A stretch of DNA of 64,000 bases from G965199725 sp965199725. Its GTDB lineage: Bacteria; Pseudomonadota; Gammaproteobacteria; Nitrosococcales; Methylophagaceae. Below the pieces are notes generated by a model, which saw nothing but the letters and a program-made list of their open reading frames with translations, was not told the DNA's origin and ran no database searches. The stretch spans positions 558,001 through 622,000 of the forward strand of contig OZ241321.1 of the NCBI GenBank assembly GCA_965199725.1, given 5' to 3'. Of this stretch, positions 36,413-46,510 are shown piece by piece (positions within the stretch are counted from its first letter, which is position 1; each line of letters begins with the position of its first letter). Position numbers and translations under genes: made by a program.

Positions 36413-36976
36413 ATGATTTATGAGGTAATTGTCATCACGATAGATGATAAAGGCAAGCCACATTGCGCGCCCATGGGCATCACCTATACTGAGAACAATG
36501 TGATTATCAGGCCATTTAAATCATCAACAAGCTATCATAATTTAAACCATCACCGTCAGTGCACTATTAATATCACCGATGATGTGCGCCTATTTGCTGG
36601 TGCATTAACCGGCAGAGCGTGCCTGTCTTTTCTTCCTTGTCAGCATATTGATGGTTATTATTTGTCTGAGGCGCTGGCGCATACTGAAGCTACTATTAGT
36701 GAATTTAACGATGAAGGTGAGCGGGCAACATGCAGAGGCACGATTAAAATGACTGTGAACCATGCACCTTTTCAAGGGTTTAATCGTGCTCAGGCGGCTG
36801 TTATTGAGGCATCTATACTAGTCAGCCGTCTGCACTTGTTGCCAGCGGAAAAAATCCAGCAGGAGATGTGTTATCTGGCGTTGGCGATTGCCAAAACAGC
36901 AGGAGCAAGAGAGCGGGAAGCGTGGGGCTGGTTAGTAGACAAAATAACAAACGCAGGAATCGCTATACATGAATAA
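36413..36976 (+). CDS. DUF447 family protein (C1 cofactor cluster)
   Basis: 187 aa from ATG 36413 (MIYEVIVITIDDKGKPHCAP). The family is DUF447, with a fold resembling FMN-binding split-barrel proteins. GITYTENNVIIRPFKSSTSY and FQGFNRAQAAVIEASILVSR are characteristic. Found in archaeal methanogens and H4MPT-using bacteria; its role is uncertain. It is embedded between the DUF6513 gene and mfnB with an 8-bp overlap to the latter, so it almost certainly serves the same pathway. Confidence 0.8.
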   Translation: MIYEVIVITIDDKGKPHCAPMGITYTENNVIIRPFKSSTSYHNLNHHRQCTINITDDVRLFAGALTGRACLSFLPCQHIDGYYLSEALAHTEATISEFNDEGERATCRGTIKMTVNHAPFQGFNRAQAAVIEASILVSRLHLLPAEKIQQEMCYLALAIAKTAGAREREAWGWLVDKITNAGIAIHE

Positions 36977-37652
36977 ATGGCTGGCTAGTATTCGCTCATT
37001 GGCAGAAGCAGAGGCTTTATTGTCGCTATCGCCTGATATTCTTGATATGAAAGACCCAGCAAAGGGTGCATTGGGCGCTTTGACTAGTGCTAAAGTTAGG
37101 GAGATAGTGGCTATGGTGGCAGGCCGTTGCCAGACCAGCGCCACGATTGGCGATCTACCAATGATAAGTGCTGTTATCAGCAATGCTTTGATTGACATGG
37201 TCGCATCTGATGTTAATTATGTCAAAATTGGCCTCTTTCCTGATGACCATTTACGTCGCTGCATCAACGAACTGGCAGAAACGATAATTACGCTGAAAAA
37301 ACCAGTTATTGCAGTTATCTTCGCTGATAAGCCCCTTAATATCAGCTATATCCCGCTATTGGCTACAAGCGGTTTTCACGGTGTGATGGTAGATACTGCA
37401 GTCAAAAAAGGTCAACATCTGCTAAAGTTTTACGATGTGCCAACACTGACTGAGCTTATTGCCACTGCCCACCAACATCAGCTAATATGCGGGTTGGCAG
37501 GCGCATTGCAAGCAAATGATATTAAAACCCTCGCACCGTTAGGTGCTGATTATTTAGGGTTTCGCAGTGCCTTATGCCACCAAAATAAACGAACAGCTAC
37601 ACTTAATCTAACAAAAGCGCAATACATTGCTCGCCGGATGGCGGTTATTTAA
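36969..37652 (+). CDS. mfnB: (5-formylfuran-3-yl)methyl phosphate synthase (MfnB)
   Basis: 227-aa TIM-barrel enzyme (formerly DUF556). It condenses two glyceraldehyde-3-phosphate molecules into the furan precursor of methanofuran. The family start LASIRSLAEAEALL-SPDILDMKDPAKGALGA is clear. Other conserved parts are ATIGDLPM, YVKIGLF and GLAGALQANDIKTLAPLGAD. Lysines expected at the active site are present (DMKDP, VKIG). It closes the operon. Its presence is the strongest sign that the organism makes a methanofuran-type cofactor for formaldehyde oxidation. Confidence 0.9.
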   Translation: MNKWLASIRSLAEAEALLSLSPDILDMKDPAKGALGALTSAKVREIVAMVAGRCQTSATIGDLPMISAVISNALIDMVASDVNYVKIGLFPDDHLRRCINELAETIITLKKPVIAVIFADKPLNISYIPLLATSGFHGVMVDTAVKKGQHLLKFYDVPTLTELIATAHQHQLICGLAGALQANDIKTLAPLGADYLGFRSALCHQNKRTATLNLTKAQYIARRMAVI

Positions 37653-37713
37653 AAAGCCAAGCCCTTGCATTTTACTTTTACGCTAAAGGACACTACAAAA
37701 TAACGCCCGCTTT

Positions 37714-39987
37714 TTAGCCAAGATTGGCACGCAAGATTTTGCTGGCAGCCACCATTGCAATTAATGATTGTTCCACTTCTGCCCAACCGCGTGTTTTTAA
37801 GCCACAATCAGGGTTAATCCACAACCTATCTGCTGGCACCTTAGTGGCTGCCTTTTCTATCAGCGTAACAATATGGGTAGTTGTTGGAACGTTAGGTGAA
37901 TGAATATCATAGACGCCCGGTCCAATTTCGTTGGGATAATTAAACTGATCAAATACGTCTAAAAGTTCCATGTCTGAGCGCGATGTTTCAATAGTAATCA
38001 CATCAGTATCCATATTAGCGATAGCAGTAATAATATCGTTAAATTCAGAATAACACATGTGAGTGTGAATCTGGGTTTCATCACTGACCCCGTTTGCTGT
38101 TATTTTGAAGCTAGTGATTGCCCAGTCAAGATAAGACTGCCATTCAGATCGGCGAAGAGGCAAGCCTTCGCGTAAGGCTGCTTCATCTATCTGGATAATA
38201 CTAATGCCAGCCTTTTCTAGATCAAGCACTTCATCACGGATGGCAACCGCCAGTTGCAAACATGTCTGATCGCGTGGCTGATCGTCGCGCACAAACGACC
38301 AGTTCAGCATGGTGACAGGACCTGTCAACATCCCTTTTACCGGCTTATTACTCAAAGACTGGGCATAATTCGCCCATACAACAGTCATTGGAGAGGAGCG
38401 GGTAATATCACCATAAATAATGGGCGGTTTCACGCAGCGTGACCCGTATGACTGCACCCAGCCAAACTGACTAAAGACATAACCATCAAGCTGCTCGCCA
38501 AAATATTCCACCATATCGTTACGTTCTGGCTCGCCATGCACTAACACATCTAGGCCGATCGCTTCCTGTTGCTTGATAACGTGCGCAATTTCTTTTTTGA
38601 TAAAGTCCTGATAACCATGTTCATCAAGTTCGCCTGCACGATAACGTCTGCGTGCGCGGCGAATATCAGTTGTTTGCGGAAATGAGCCAATCGTAGTAGT
38701 CGGCAATAATGGTAACTTAAAGCGTTTTTTCTGTCTTTCAGCACGTATTTGATAACTGCTTTGCCGCTTAGAAAGCCTGGCATCTATTGTGTTAATACGT
38801 TGTTTTACTTTCGGGTTATGGACACGCAACGAATTTTGACGAGAGGTCATCGCTTTAAGGTTAGCTCTAAGTGCACCAGCTACAGCGGTGCGACCTTTAT
38901 TTAAAGCAATCTTTAAAGTGTCAAGTTCTGTTAATTTTTGTATCGCGAACGCTAGCCATGACTTAATGTCATCATCAAGCGCTGCTTCACTTTCAAGATC
39001 AACTGGTACATGCAAAAGCGAACAGGAGGGTGCCAACCACAGCCTATGATCCATGCGCGCATTTAAAGGTTCAAGCCAGTCCAGCGTTTTATTAAGATCA
39101 GTTTTCCAAATATTACGCCCATCAATCACCCCCAGAGACAATATTTTATCTGCAGATAGCGCGTCAGCTATCTTAGTTATTTCAGTGCCACCATTAATTG
39201 CATCAATATGCAATCCTGCCACCGGCAATTCACAAGCTAAAAGACTGTTTTCCTGTAAAGTACCAAAATAACTGGTCAACAGCAGTTCAACCGCTGTGTC
39301 ATTTAACAAGGTATAGGCCTGTCTAAATCCCTGTTGATAACGATCATCAAGCTCAGTAACTAAAATCGGCTCATCAATCTGCACCCACTTAATTCCCTCT
39401 TTTGCGATGGCGATAAGCAGCATTCTATAGCTTGCCGTTAACGTGTCAAGCAGCGCCAGTTTATCGCTGCCATCTTTCGCTTTACCCAACCATAGATAGC
39501 TTAACGGGCCCAGAATAATCGGTTTGACGTGCTGCGAATGCTGGCGGGCTTCTTTAATCTGGGCAATCAGGTTATCAGCCTTTAAAGAAAAGGTGGTTTC
39601 ACAGGTAAATTCTGGCACAATGTAATGATAATTAGTGTCAAACCATTTGGTCATCTCGCCTGCGGCGATGGGATTTTTATCATCTTTTGTTGCCCGACCG
39701 CGGGCGATTTGAAAGTAACGATCCAGATCATCAGCTTTCTGGTCTGCCCGCACAGGCAGGTTGCCAAAAAGTGCACTGGTATCCAGCACGTGATCATAAA
39801 ACGAAAAGTCACCTACAGGCAGATAATCCAGCATAGATTGCACCTGCCAATGGGTTTGGCGTAAATGTTTAGCGGTGGCCTGTAATTGCCTTTGGGACGC
39901 ATTACCCCGCCAATAGGATTCTAATACAAACTTAAGCTCACGTTTCCTGCCTATACGTGGAAAACCAAGATTATGCGTAATGACCAT
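37714..39987 (-). CDS. metE: Cobalamin-independent methionine synthase
   Basis: 757 aa, normal MetE length. It transfers the methyl of 5-methyl-tetrahydropteroyltriglutamate to homocysteine. The N-terminal half starts HNLGFPRIGRKRELKF. The catalytic half has LPTTTIGSFPQTTDIRRARR, HGEPERNDMVEYFGEQLDGY, the zinc ligands in THMCYSEF (His, Cys) and the final NPDCGLKTRGW (Cys). ATG 39987 has AAGG 9 nt upstream. It is convergent with mfnB. A dyad typical of LysR-type MetR sites lies just upstream. Confidence 0.96.
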   Translation of the reverse strand: MVITHNLGFPRIGRKRELKFVLESYWRGNASQRQLQATAKHLRQTHWQVQSMLDYLPVGDFSFYDHVLDTSALFGNLPVRADQKADDLDRYFQIARGRATKDDKNPIAAGEMTKWFDTNYHYIVPEFTCETTFSLKADNLIAQIKEARQHSQHVKPIILGPLSYLWLGKAKDGSDKLALLDTLTASYRMLLIAIAKEGIKWVQIDEPILVTELDDRYQQGFRQAYTLLNDTAVELLLTSYFGTLQENSLLACELPVAGLHIDAINGGTEITKIADALSADKILSLGVIDGRNIWKTDLNKTLDWLEPLNARMDHRLWLAPSCSLLHVPVDLESEAALDDDIKSWLAFAIQKLTELDTLKIALNKGRTAVAGALRANLKAMTSRQNSLRVHNPKVKQRINTIDARLSKRQSSYQIRAERQKKRFKLPLLPTTTIGSFPQTTDIRRARRRYRAGELDEHGYQDFIKKEIAHVIKQQEAIGLDVLVHGEPERNDMVEYFGEQLDGYVFSQFGWVQSYGSRCVKPPIIYGDITRSSPMTVVWANYAQSLSNKPVKGMLTGPVTMLNWSFVRDDQPRDQTCLQLAVAIRDEVLDLEKAGISIIQIDEAALREGLPLRRSEWQSYLDWAITSFKITANGVSDETQIHTHMCYSEFNDIITAIANMDTDVITIETSRSDMELLDVFDQFNYPNEIGPGVYDIHSPNVPTTTHIVTLIEKAATKVPADRLWINPDCGLKTRGWAEVEQSLIAMVAASKILRANLG

Positions 39988-40005
39988 TATGCTGCCTTTT
40001 AGCCA

Positions 40006-40021
40006 ATGAATAACTGTTCAT
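40006..40021 (-). promoter_or_regulatory. MetR-like dyad upstream of metE
   Basis: ATGAATAACTGTTCAT on the plus strand is an inverted repeat ATGAA-N6-TTCAT, 19 bp before the metE start. MetR sites are TGAA-N5-TTCA, so spacing is one base longer than consensus. Suggestive only. Confidence 0.3.
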
Positions 40022-40331
40022 TTTACCAAAGTTAACGCTAAATAACAGCTTACAACAGGCATTAATCACAAAAAAATGGGGCTATACTCCTTACAACCAT
40101 ATCAAGGTTCTAAGGCGCGGAAATATAGCGCAAAAGCACTAACCCAAAAGAAAGGTTCTAGCTCTTTTGTCTCTAACTCCTTCTCTCTTCTTAAAGGGCT
40201 CTGGAACAAGTCTAAAGATAACGCGAAACAAGGCTAAGAGGTCAGTTTCAAAACATACCTTACCTGCTCTTCTGCTCTTCAGGGGGGTGGCACCCGCCTT
40301 GCCTTACCTACCCTTAAACGCGTCCCTGCCG
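40022..40331. other. Spacer between metE and pilY1
   Basis: About 300 bp without a gene. I looked for a cobalamin or SAM riboswitch upstream of metE and saw none that I can support. A C/G-rich patch (GGGTGGCACCC, about 40285) follows the pilY1 stop but is not a proper hairpin. Confidence 0.4.
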
Positions 40332-43300
40332 CTATGGACGCATTAACTGCTGCCACGAAGTGCGCTTGCCCACGCTGCCACTAGCACCCAGCTTATTGGT
40401 ATCACGGGCTGTACAGCTTGCGCCGCAATTAGTGCCGCCAGTGATTATGGTCTTGCCATCAGGGGCAAAGGTCGGCTCGGCCGGAAATCCCCGATCAAAG
40501 AACTTGCCACCTGACACCTGTTGGATATGCGTTTGTGGTATATCGTCCTCGTCTATCACACCATCACCGTTTTTATCAGTATATCCACTCAGATCAGGTA
40601 GAACCTTGCCATGGCCACCATTTACCTGCTTCACTGTCATTAAATAGCCACCACCAGCAGCACTACAGGTATTAGGCATACCACGTAACTGAGTATTAAA
40701 TGATACTGAGGGGGTGCCGCTGGAAACAACTGATCGGGTCACCACCCGCTCGCTACGAAGATTTTCAGGTAAATTAATCATCCAACCTGCTTTGACATTA
40801 GCATCTGTTTTCTTGCCATAATTAACTGGTCTATCTGTTAGCTTTCTTTCACTACCAAAGGTTGATACGGTAAATGTTTGCTCAACCAAATCTGAAAGCG
40901 TGTACGCGGAAAACTCCCATTTAGGATCCCCACCGCCATGAGCACTGAAGGATGGCTGATGGACACCATAGAATGATTGCACATCTGTGTTCGTTTGGTC
41001 GCTTTTAACCAGATACTGCCCGGTACCAAAAAATACTAATGGATATTTTACGCCTGTAACTTTGGCTGCGCTTGGCTGAGCAGTAATCGGCTGATTTTTA
41101 CCCGCTGCAAATAACGGCAAAAAGACCTCGCGATTAAGCGTACCATAACTACCCTGATAGTTGGGATACTTGGGGTCATTTTTTACTATTTTAGGCATCA
41201 AATTTGACTTACCGCTACTATCCACTACTCGCTCCATTTCATGATACAAGGTTTCCCAGTTATACAAATTAAAGTCTTTCATATCAAACACCCACATATT
41301 GCCATGCAGATCACCTGCATAGACAAAATCAGTGGTGCCATTACCATCTGTATCTATCGGAAGTGGTTTTGATAAGCCATTACAGTCGCTGCCGGCATCA
41401 GCACAGGTGCCGCCTTTTGTCTTATGTCCAGAATACGTATTAAGCACCATATAGTCCATACCTCCTAAGCACGACCAGTTACCTGCTACTGTGCCACCTG
41501 CTGGATTAGGCGCAGGTATCAATCCTTCCATAGCAGAATCTGAAGCAACAGTACAGTGGCTAGGCCATGATTTTATCTGTTCAGGATACGTCTTGTTCCA
41601 TTTTCCGTTTTTTCTTTCTGCTTCAAGAAAAACAATAAAAAGCTTAGCACTACCATCGCCATCAGCGTTATAACCATTACCAAAGATCACAACCGATTTC
41701 CGTCCACCAGTGGGATTATTTACCGTAGTAACAACTGGCTTAGTAAAATAGCCTACATCAGGATCATCTTTATTGGTAAACTCCCATAATACTAGGTCTT
41801 TGGCGTTAGCATCAGTCTCAGTAAATTTGCCGGGATCAGTTACATCAAGCGCAAAAATACCTCTACCGCCTGAACCCATGCCACTCAGCAACATGGTTCG
41901 CCATTTTCTAGCGGTAACGGGTTCACCGGCATCCGAAGGACCGGCTTTCATGCCGCTATCAGTAATATAGACATCCGCTATAGCCGGTGTGGCATTTACA
42001 TAATAGCGATGCAAGTAATCAGGGTCAGTTAAATAATGCAAACCAAGATCGCTGGCGGTAGAATATACGCTACTGGGAATGTAGGCAAACTTCTCCTCGC
42101 CAGTTTCAGCATCAAAGCCATGCAGCATACCATCATTGGCACCAACATACACCATAGGTTTTCTGTTTTTAGCTACACCGTTTTTAAAGTCGGTGTAACG
42201 ATTAGGTGCTGTGGTCGGAAAAATATATCGACCTTGCCCATCCATATTTTTATAATCAGTAGAATGAGGAAAGTCTAATTCTGGCACACCCACATATACT
42301 GGGGTAGAATGCACAATATCACCCAGTAATGATTTTCTTTCCCTAAAGCTATAAGTACCGCCCTGACCAGTTTCATTGCTGCGGTCGCCGCGTATGTATT
42401 GCAAGCGAGCTTTAGCCTTATCCTCATCTACACCCTTTTTGAAATCATCTTGTTGCACAGAGGTTAATTTTTCCCACGCAAAAGGCACGCCATCTTTGCC
42501 ATCATAGGTAAAAATATTTCTATCATTAGCAGGATCAACTAGGGCGTCTAACTTTTCAGCAGCACGCCAAGATGATGCCCTGCCGCCCGCTGGATAAGGC
42601 GAGGCGACTAAATCACCGGTCCAGCTACCACGGACAAATTCAGTGGCATATTGTCTAGCGTCATCGGCGGCAGTTAATCTGCTAAAAGCAATACCGCTTG
42701 CGGTACCAATTTCTTCAGATGAAATATCAACAAAATTATTTGTTAATCGGGAATATAGTCCATTCGCGGTTAATCTTTTATAGAACAATCCCTTAGCATT
42801 GTAGGCACCATGCCACAAATCGTCTATTTTGGCCTTGTTATCGTTAGCTGGATCGCCCCAGTTACCGCTTTCTGTCAATGCAGGGATGGGCCATGTGCCA
42901 CCAGTTAAATTACCTGCTACACTACCTAGTAACAATGGGTAAGTGACCATGTGTTGCTGTTCATTTTTGTCGTTAGCGCGTAGCGTGACTTTATTTGGCA
43001 ACGAACTTAAATCTTCGTCATAATACTTTTTGGCAACATCAGCAAAGGTAGCAGTGTAACTGTCTCCATCCTTGTTGCCTATTGATGACGGATCACGACC
43101 ATCCCAATAGCCATCAGTGAGCACCATCACCGCATTGCGCTGACAAGCTTCAGTAATAGGATCGCTAGTGCCGCTTAAGCTACCGTCAAAATACTTACCG
43201 ACCCGCTCTAAGCCTTGTCTTAATGAACGATCACCCGTATTTGGCCAGTCAAAGCTATTAAGGGCAGTTAGCAAATTAGTGTTATGGCTTTTTGATCCCG

Positions 43301-44405
43301 CTTTTGGTGCCTCAACAAAGGTACTGGTAGTAATGCCACCATAAGTAAAGCTGTTATTATTGATAAAATTAAGGCCGAATTTGAAGTCACTGTTATCACC
43401 CACCGCCTCGGCAATAGCGGCTTTTACCACAAACGATCTTCGCCGATGGTACTGATACCAGTTAGCAACGTTTTGTTTTAATTCTGCTACGGTCCTGCCA
43501 TTATAGTTATCTACCAGACCTAAGCCGTATTTGCAGCTCCAGTTGCCAGCCGAAATAAAAGTACAGCTAATCCCAGGAATGCTGGAATAGTCACGCGAGA
43601 AAATACTTTCAACTTGATAACGTAATTTTGATTCAACGGTAATGGTGCGTTTAGAATCCCACCAATCTAGCTCATCATTTAATCCGTCTTTTACAAAATT
43701 GTCATCAGAGGCACCATAACTACTTGGGCGTACAGGATGGCTACTACTATAACCATGATCTTGGCTTCTGGTCATAAACACAAACCCTGTTAAATCTTTA
43801 GTAACACTATAGCCTGTAGTACCCGGTTGGGGATTGCTGCGCGCAGCGGTAAAGGAGGCATTAGGCATTCTGGTACCATCAGCCTTTTTCCAAGGTAGAT
43901 AGGTTATGCTATTGTTATAATAAAGGGCATTAAACGCGTCTGACCGCAGGCGCCAATCGGAAGCACTCTTAACAGCATCTGAGCAAGATTCAAAATTAGT
44001 ACCGCATCCGCCAGTAATAGCATTATCTGCGTTATTGAAGATATATTTGAGATCGGTCCATGAAGTGCCGTTATGAAACCGGAACGAATCGCCGCCATCA
44101 CGCTTCTTACCATATACTAGGGATCCCGTTTCGCGCACGCACTCCCCAGTACTGCCACCATCCAGCGATGAAGGGATGGTGTACATACATTGACGCCAGT
44201 ATGGTTTAGTTATCAGGATTTCGGAGTCCATTGATGGAGATGCATCTACTGAAAATACGATATTCGGTCTCATCGGTTCATCCATCATCGGTTTGTGTGA
44301 CAATTCACCCAGCGGGCTTGCACTTGCACCTACCGTTAGTGTCAACGGATTAGCGAGTAACGTTGCTAAAGCCAATCGTACAGAATATAATTTTATGATT
44401 TTCAT
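40332..44405 (-). CDS. pilY1: Type IV pilus tip-associated adhesin PilY1
   Basis: About 1357 aa from ATG 44405, chosen because AGGGGGG lies 7 nt upstream; another ATG is 6 bp earlier. A signal peptide is followed at once by a von Willebrand A-like MIDAS (DASPSMDSE, about residues 53-61) and later TDGYWDG. The C-terminal half is the PilC/PilY1 beta-propeller (PMVYVGANDGMLHGFDAETG). It includes a calcium-binding loop (DTDGNGTTDFVYAGD) and a second EF-hand-like DKNGDGVIDEDD near the end. PilY1 sits at the pilus tip and regulates extension, adhesion and surface sensing. It is the last gene of the minor-pilin operon. Confidence 0.93.
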   Translation of the reverse strand: MKIIKLYSVRLALATLLANPLTLTVGASASPLGELSHKPMMDEPMRPNIVFSVDASPSMDSEILITKPYWRQCMYTIPSSLDGGSTGECVRETGSLVYGKKRDGGDSFRFHNGTSWTDLKYIFNNADNAITGGCGTNFESCSDAVKSASDWRLRSDAFNALYYNNSITYLPWKKADGTRMPNASFTAARSNPQPGTTGYSVTKDLTGFVFMTRSQDHGYSSSHPVRPSSYGASDDNFVKDGLNDELDWWDSKRTITVESKLRYQVESIFSRDYSSIPGISCTFISAGNWSCKYGLGLVDNYNGRTVAELKQNVANWYQYHRRRSFVVKAAIAEAVGDNSDFKFGLNFINNNSFTYGGITTSTFVEAPKAGSKSHNTNLLTALNSFDWPNTGDRSLRQGLERVGKYFDGSLSGTSDPITEACQRNAVMVLTDGYWDGRDPSSIGNKDGDSYTATFADVAKKYYDEDLSSLPNKVTLRANDKNEQQHMVTYPLLLGSVAGNLTGGTWPIPALTESGNWGDPANDNKAKIDDLWHGAYNAKGLFYKRLTANGLYSRLTNNFVDISSEEIGTASGIAFSRLTAADDARQYATEFVRGSWTGDLVASPYPAGGRASSWRAAEKLDALVDPANDRNIFTYDGKDGVPFAWEKLTSVQQDDFKKGVDEDKAKARLQYIRGDRSNETGQGGTYSFRERKSLLGDIVHSTPVYVGVPELDFPHSTDYKNMDGQGRYIFPTTAPNRYTDFKNGVAKNRKPMVYVGANDGMLHGFDAETGEEKFAYIPSSVYSTASDLGLHYLTDPDYLHRYYVNATPAIADVYITDSGMKAGPSDAGEPVTARKWRTMLLSGMGSGGRGIFALDVTDPGKFTETDANAKDLVLWEFTNKDDPDVGYFTKPVVTTVNNPTGGRKSVVIFGNGYNADGDGSAKLFIVFLEAERKNGKWNKTYPEQIKSWPSHCTVASDSAMEGLIPAPNPAGGTVAGNWSCLGGMDYMVLNTYSGHKTKGGTCADAGSDCNGLSKPLPIDTDGNGTTDFVYAGDLHGNMWVFDMKDFNLYNWETLYHEMERVVDSSGKSNLMPKIVKNDPKYPNYQGSYGTLNREVFLPLFAAGKNQPITAQPSAAKVTGVKYPLVFFGTGQYLVKSDQTNTDVQSFYGVHQPSFSAHGGGDPKWEFSAYTLSDLVEQTFTVSTFGSERKLTDRPVNYGKKTDANVKAGWMINLPENLRSERVVTRSVVSSGTPSVSFNTQLRGMPNTCSAAGGGYLMTVKQVNGGHGKVLPDLSGYTDKNGDGVIDEDDIPQTHIQQVSGGKFFDRGFPAEPTFAPDGKTIITGGTNCGASCTARDTNKLGASGSVGKRTSWQQLMRP

Positions 44406-44443
44406 GGTCATGCCCCCCTGCTGATAGCGAATTGTATTATAAA

Positions 44444-45022
44444 TTAAAATTTCCGATAAAAATATGATCGTAACAACACCTGACTAACTCCATGATCACC
44501 TGCACCTTTTGCTGTTATCGCAAAAAAGCCAGTATTAGTGGTAGTAGGGCCTGATTGCACTAATTGTCTTTTCGCGCCACCGTATGTCGGTGAAGCAATA
44601 TTAATACCGCCACTACCGCCGCTACCGCCTGGACCGCTACTGACGACCGTGTCAGTGCTTAAATGTTTGATATAATAGCGCGGCTGCTCACTAACATTGC
44701 TGATACCAGAATTAATCTGTATTGCATTGTTCCATGTCATTTTGTTCCATGGATCGGGGTCTGCCGCACTTTTCGCCAACAGACCAGCAATACTGCCACC
44801 AAAGTCGCTTAACTGCGCGCCATTAATTTTTGCTTCGCCCGCTTTTAATGCCGCTTCTGCTGCCTGTATGGCGCTGTATTTATCTTTGTAATGACGTGAC
44901 AATTTCTCTTGCTGACCAGCAGTTTGCATGCTTGATGTGCCAATCATAGTTAAAAGTAGCAACATAATCATGCTAATAACTAACACTACACCCTGCTGTT
45001 TATTGGCCATATTATCGCTCAT
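44444..45022 (-). CDS. pilX: Minor pilin-associated protein PilX
   Basis: 192 aa. A short cytoplasmic leader MSDNMANKQQG is followed by VVLVISMIMLLLLTMIGTSS, the PilX N-terminal domain. It lacks the usual Glu at position 5, as PilX and GspK-type proteins do. AAEAALKAGEAKI is the next conserved helix. An unusual Gly/Ser-rich tract (GPGGSGGSGGIN) lies near residue 135. It is in the minor pilin operon between pilW and pilY1. Confidence 0.88.
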   Translation of the reverse strand: MSDNMANKQQGVVLVISMIMLLLLTMIGTSSMQTAGQQEKLSRHYKDKYSAIQAAEAALKAGEAKINGAQLSDFGGSIAGLLAKSAADPDPWNKMTWNNAIQINSGISNVSEQPRYYIKHLSTDTVVSSGPGGSGGSGGINIASPTYGGAKRQLVQSGPTTTNTGFFAITAKGAGDHGVSQVLLRSYFYRKF

Positions 45023-45037
45023 ATTAAAGATTTCGCT

Positions 45038-46006
45038 CTAATTACTGATCTGATTACGAATAGTGGTTGTTGAGGTAAAAGTACGTCTGATCCTGCGGTC
45101 GTTAAATGGTGGTGCAGCAAAACTGATCGATAGATTATCGTCTAAGGTTGCCACCTTTAATGTGGTTCTAATACTTTTTACCTTGTTCATATCTGTGATA
45201 TCCCCTGCTGATACATAATAATCAACTGAGCCATCGCTGTCGCTGTCTTCACCATAGAGAATCTGCATATTTTCAATCCCCTCAACCAGTTCCTCATGGC
45301 TACCATTATTCACCCGCCTAAATAATGAAGGCCTACCATTGACACCTGTCCTGATTGAGTAGGTGGTAAAGTTGAGTTGATAAACCTCACTGTCAACAGG
45401 ATACGCAACACTTAAATCCGCGCTAGTATTACCGGGCGATGCGCCACCAGCGGCATGATTAATGGCGCCACCAGATGGATTATTAGTAATTTGAAAAATA
45501 TCAGAGCTATTACAACTGGGTGCTGCTACCAATGCCAGATCATTGTGATTTAATGTATTAACCGAGGGGATAGATAAGCTAGATGACCTTGCTGTCATTG
45601 CTGAAGTTAACTTTATGCCATCTATTTGATAATTAATGGCTCTTAGCACAATAGCATCAGTACCATCAATAATATCGTTGGCGCTGTTACTATCATTATC
45701 AACAGCAGTAATGATGTTGGTGCCACCAAAGTTATCAACACCTACACCAGATGTGTTAAGGTTGTTGGTAGTTAAATTATTGCAGGGGCCCCAATGACCA
45801 GCCATACGAGTATCGGCAATGATAAAGTCCATTGCAAAGCGACCATTTTCCTGCAAACGGGCTATATTTTCCTGTAAGTGACGAGATTTGTTAGAACCAG
45901 TAAACATCTTAATCACGGCGGCAGTAACAAAAACGCTTAATAATACCGCGATCATCAGCTCTATCATAGTCAGGCCGTGTTGTTTAGTTTTCATCGCGGT
46001 ATTCAT
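45038..46006 (-). CDS. pilW: Minor pilin PilW
   Basis: 322 aa. Prepilin leader MNTAMKTKQHG is followed by LTMIELMIAVLLSVFVTAAV with Glu5. The GRFAMDFIIADTRMAGHWGPC segment is typical of PilW. The ATG overlaps the stop of pilV by 4 bp. It forms part of the tip complex that primes pilus assembly. Confidence 0.9.
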   Translation of the reverse strand: MNTAMKTKQHGLTMIELMIAVLLSVFVTAAVIKMFTGSNKSRHLQENIARLQENGRFAMDFIIADTRMAGHWGPCNNLTTNNLNTSGVGVDNFGGTNIITAVDNDSNSANDIIDGTDAIVLRAINYQIDGIKLTSAMTARSSSLSIPSVNTLNHNDLALVAAPSCNSSDIFQITNNPSGGAINHAAGGASPGNTSADLSVAYPVDSEVYQLNFTTYSIRTGVNGRPSLFRRVNNGSHEELVEGIENMQILYGEDSDSDGSVDYYVSAGDITDMNKVKSIRTTLKVATLDDNLSISFAAPPFNDRRIRRTFTSTTTIRNQISN

Positions 46007-46473
46007 AGTATGAAATCCATACTCATAGTGCGCACGGCATTGCCATTAGATCCACCCCTCTCATTCCATGCAATAATCACAGTATAGACACCACCAGAAA
46101 GAGAGATGGCACCTGTTGGCGTGCCCGGCAGGTTGTCTGCTAACGCTTTATGCCATTCAAACAGATCATGACCAGCCATTCCACTAGCAGAACAACCAGT
46201 GGTTGATAAACAACTATTATTCTGTGTGCCAAAGCCAGCTGCAGAAACAATATAATTATTTCTACCAGCGGAATTTGCCCGCATGCGGTCAATAATATTG
46301 TAAGCAGCTTGAGCAGCCTGAGTAAAATTATAGGCACTATTATTATTTTTCAGCGCCACAGCTTGTAAGCCAACCAGACCGATCAAACCAATGGCCAAAA
46401 TAAAAATGGCGACAACAACTTCTAGTAATGAAAAGCCGTTTTGCTTGCTACCTGTTATAACTGTTATAAACAT
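46003..46473 (-). CDS. pilV: Minor pilin PilV
   Basis: 156 aa from ATG 46473. Leader MFITVITGSKQNG is followed by FSLLEVVVAIFILAIGLIGLVGLQA (see length rule; key residues F1, E5), then NNNSAYNFTQAAQAAYNIID, typical of PilV. The frame is open back to 46551, but a sigma54 promoter element lies at 46511-46525, inside that extension, so the downstream ATG is preferred. Confidence 0.87.
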   Translation of the reverse strand: MFITVITGSKQNGFSLLEVVVAIFILAIGLIGLVGLQAVALKNNNSAYNFTQAAQAAYNIIDRMRANSAGRNNYIVSAAGFGTQNNSCLSTTGCSASGMAGHDLFEWHKALADNLPGTPTGAISLSGGVYTVIIAWNERGGSNGNAVRTMSMDFIL

Positions 46474-46510
46474 CCTTAATATTTTTATACCTGACCGTCT
46501 ATCTTTAGAG

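Noticed and set aside
39988..40331. Cobalamin or SAM riboswitch upstream of metE
   Set aside because: No B12-box or SAM-I core could be found by eye on the minus strand.
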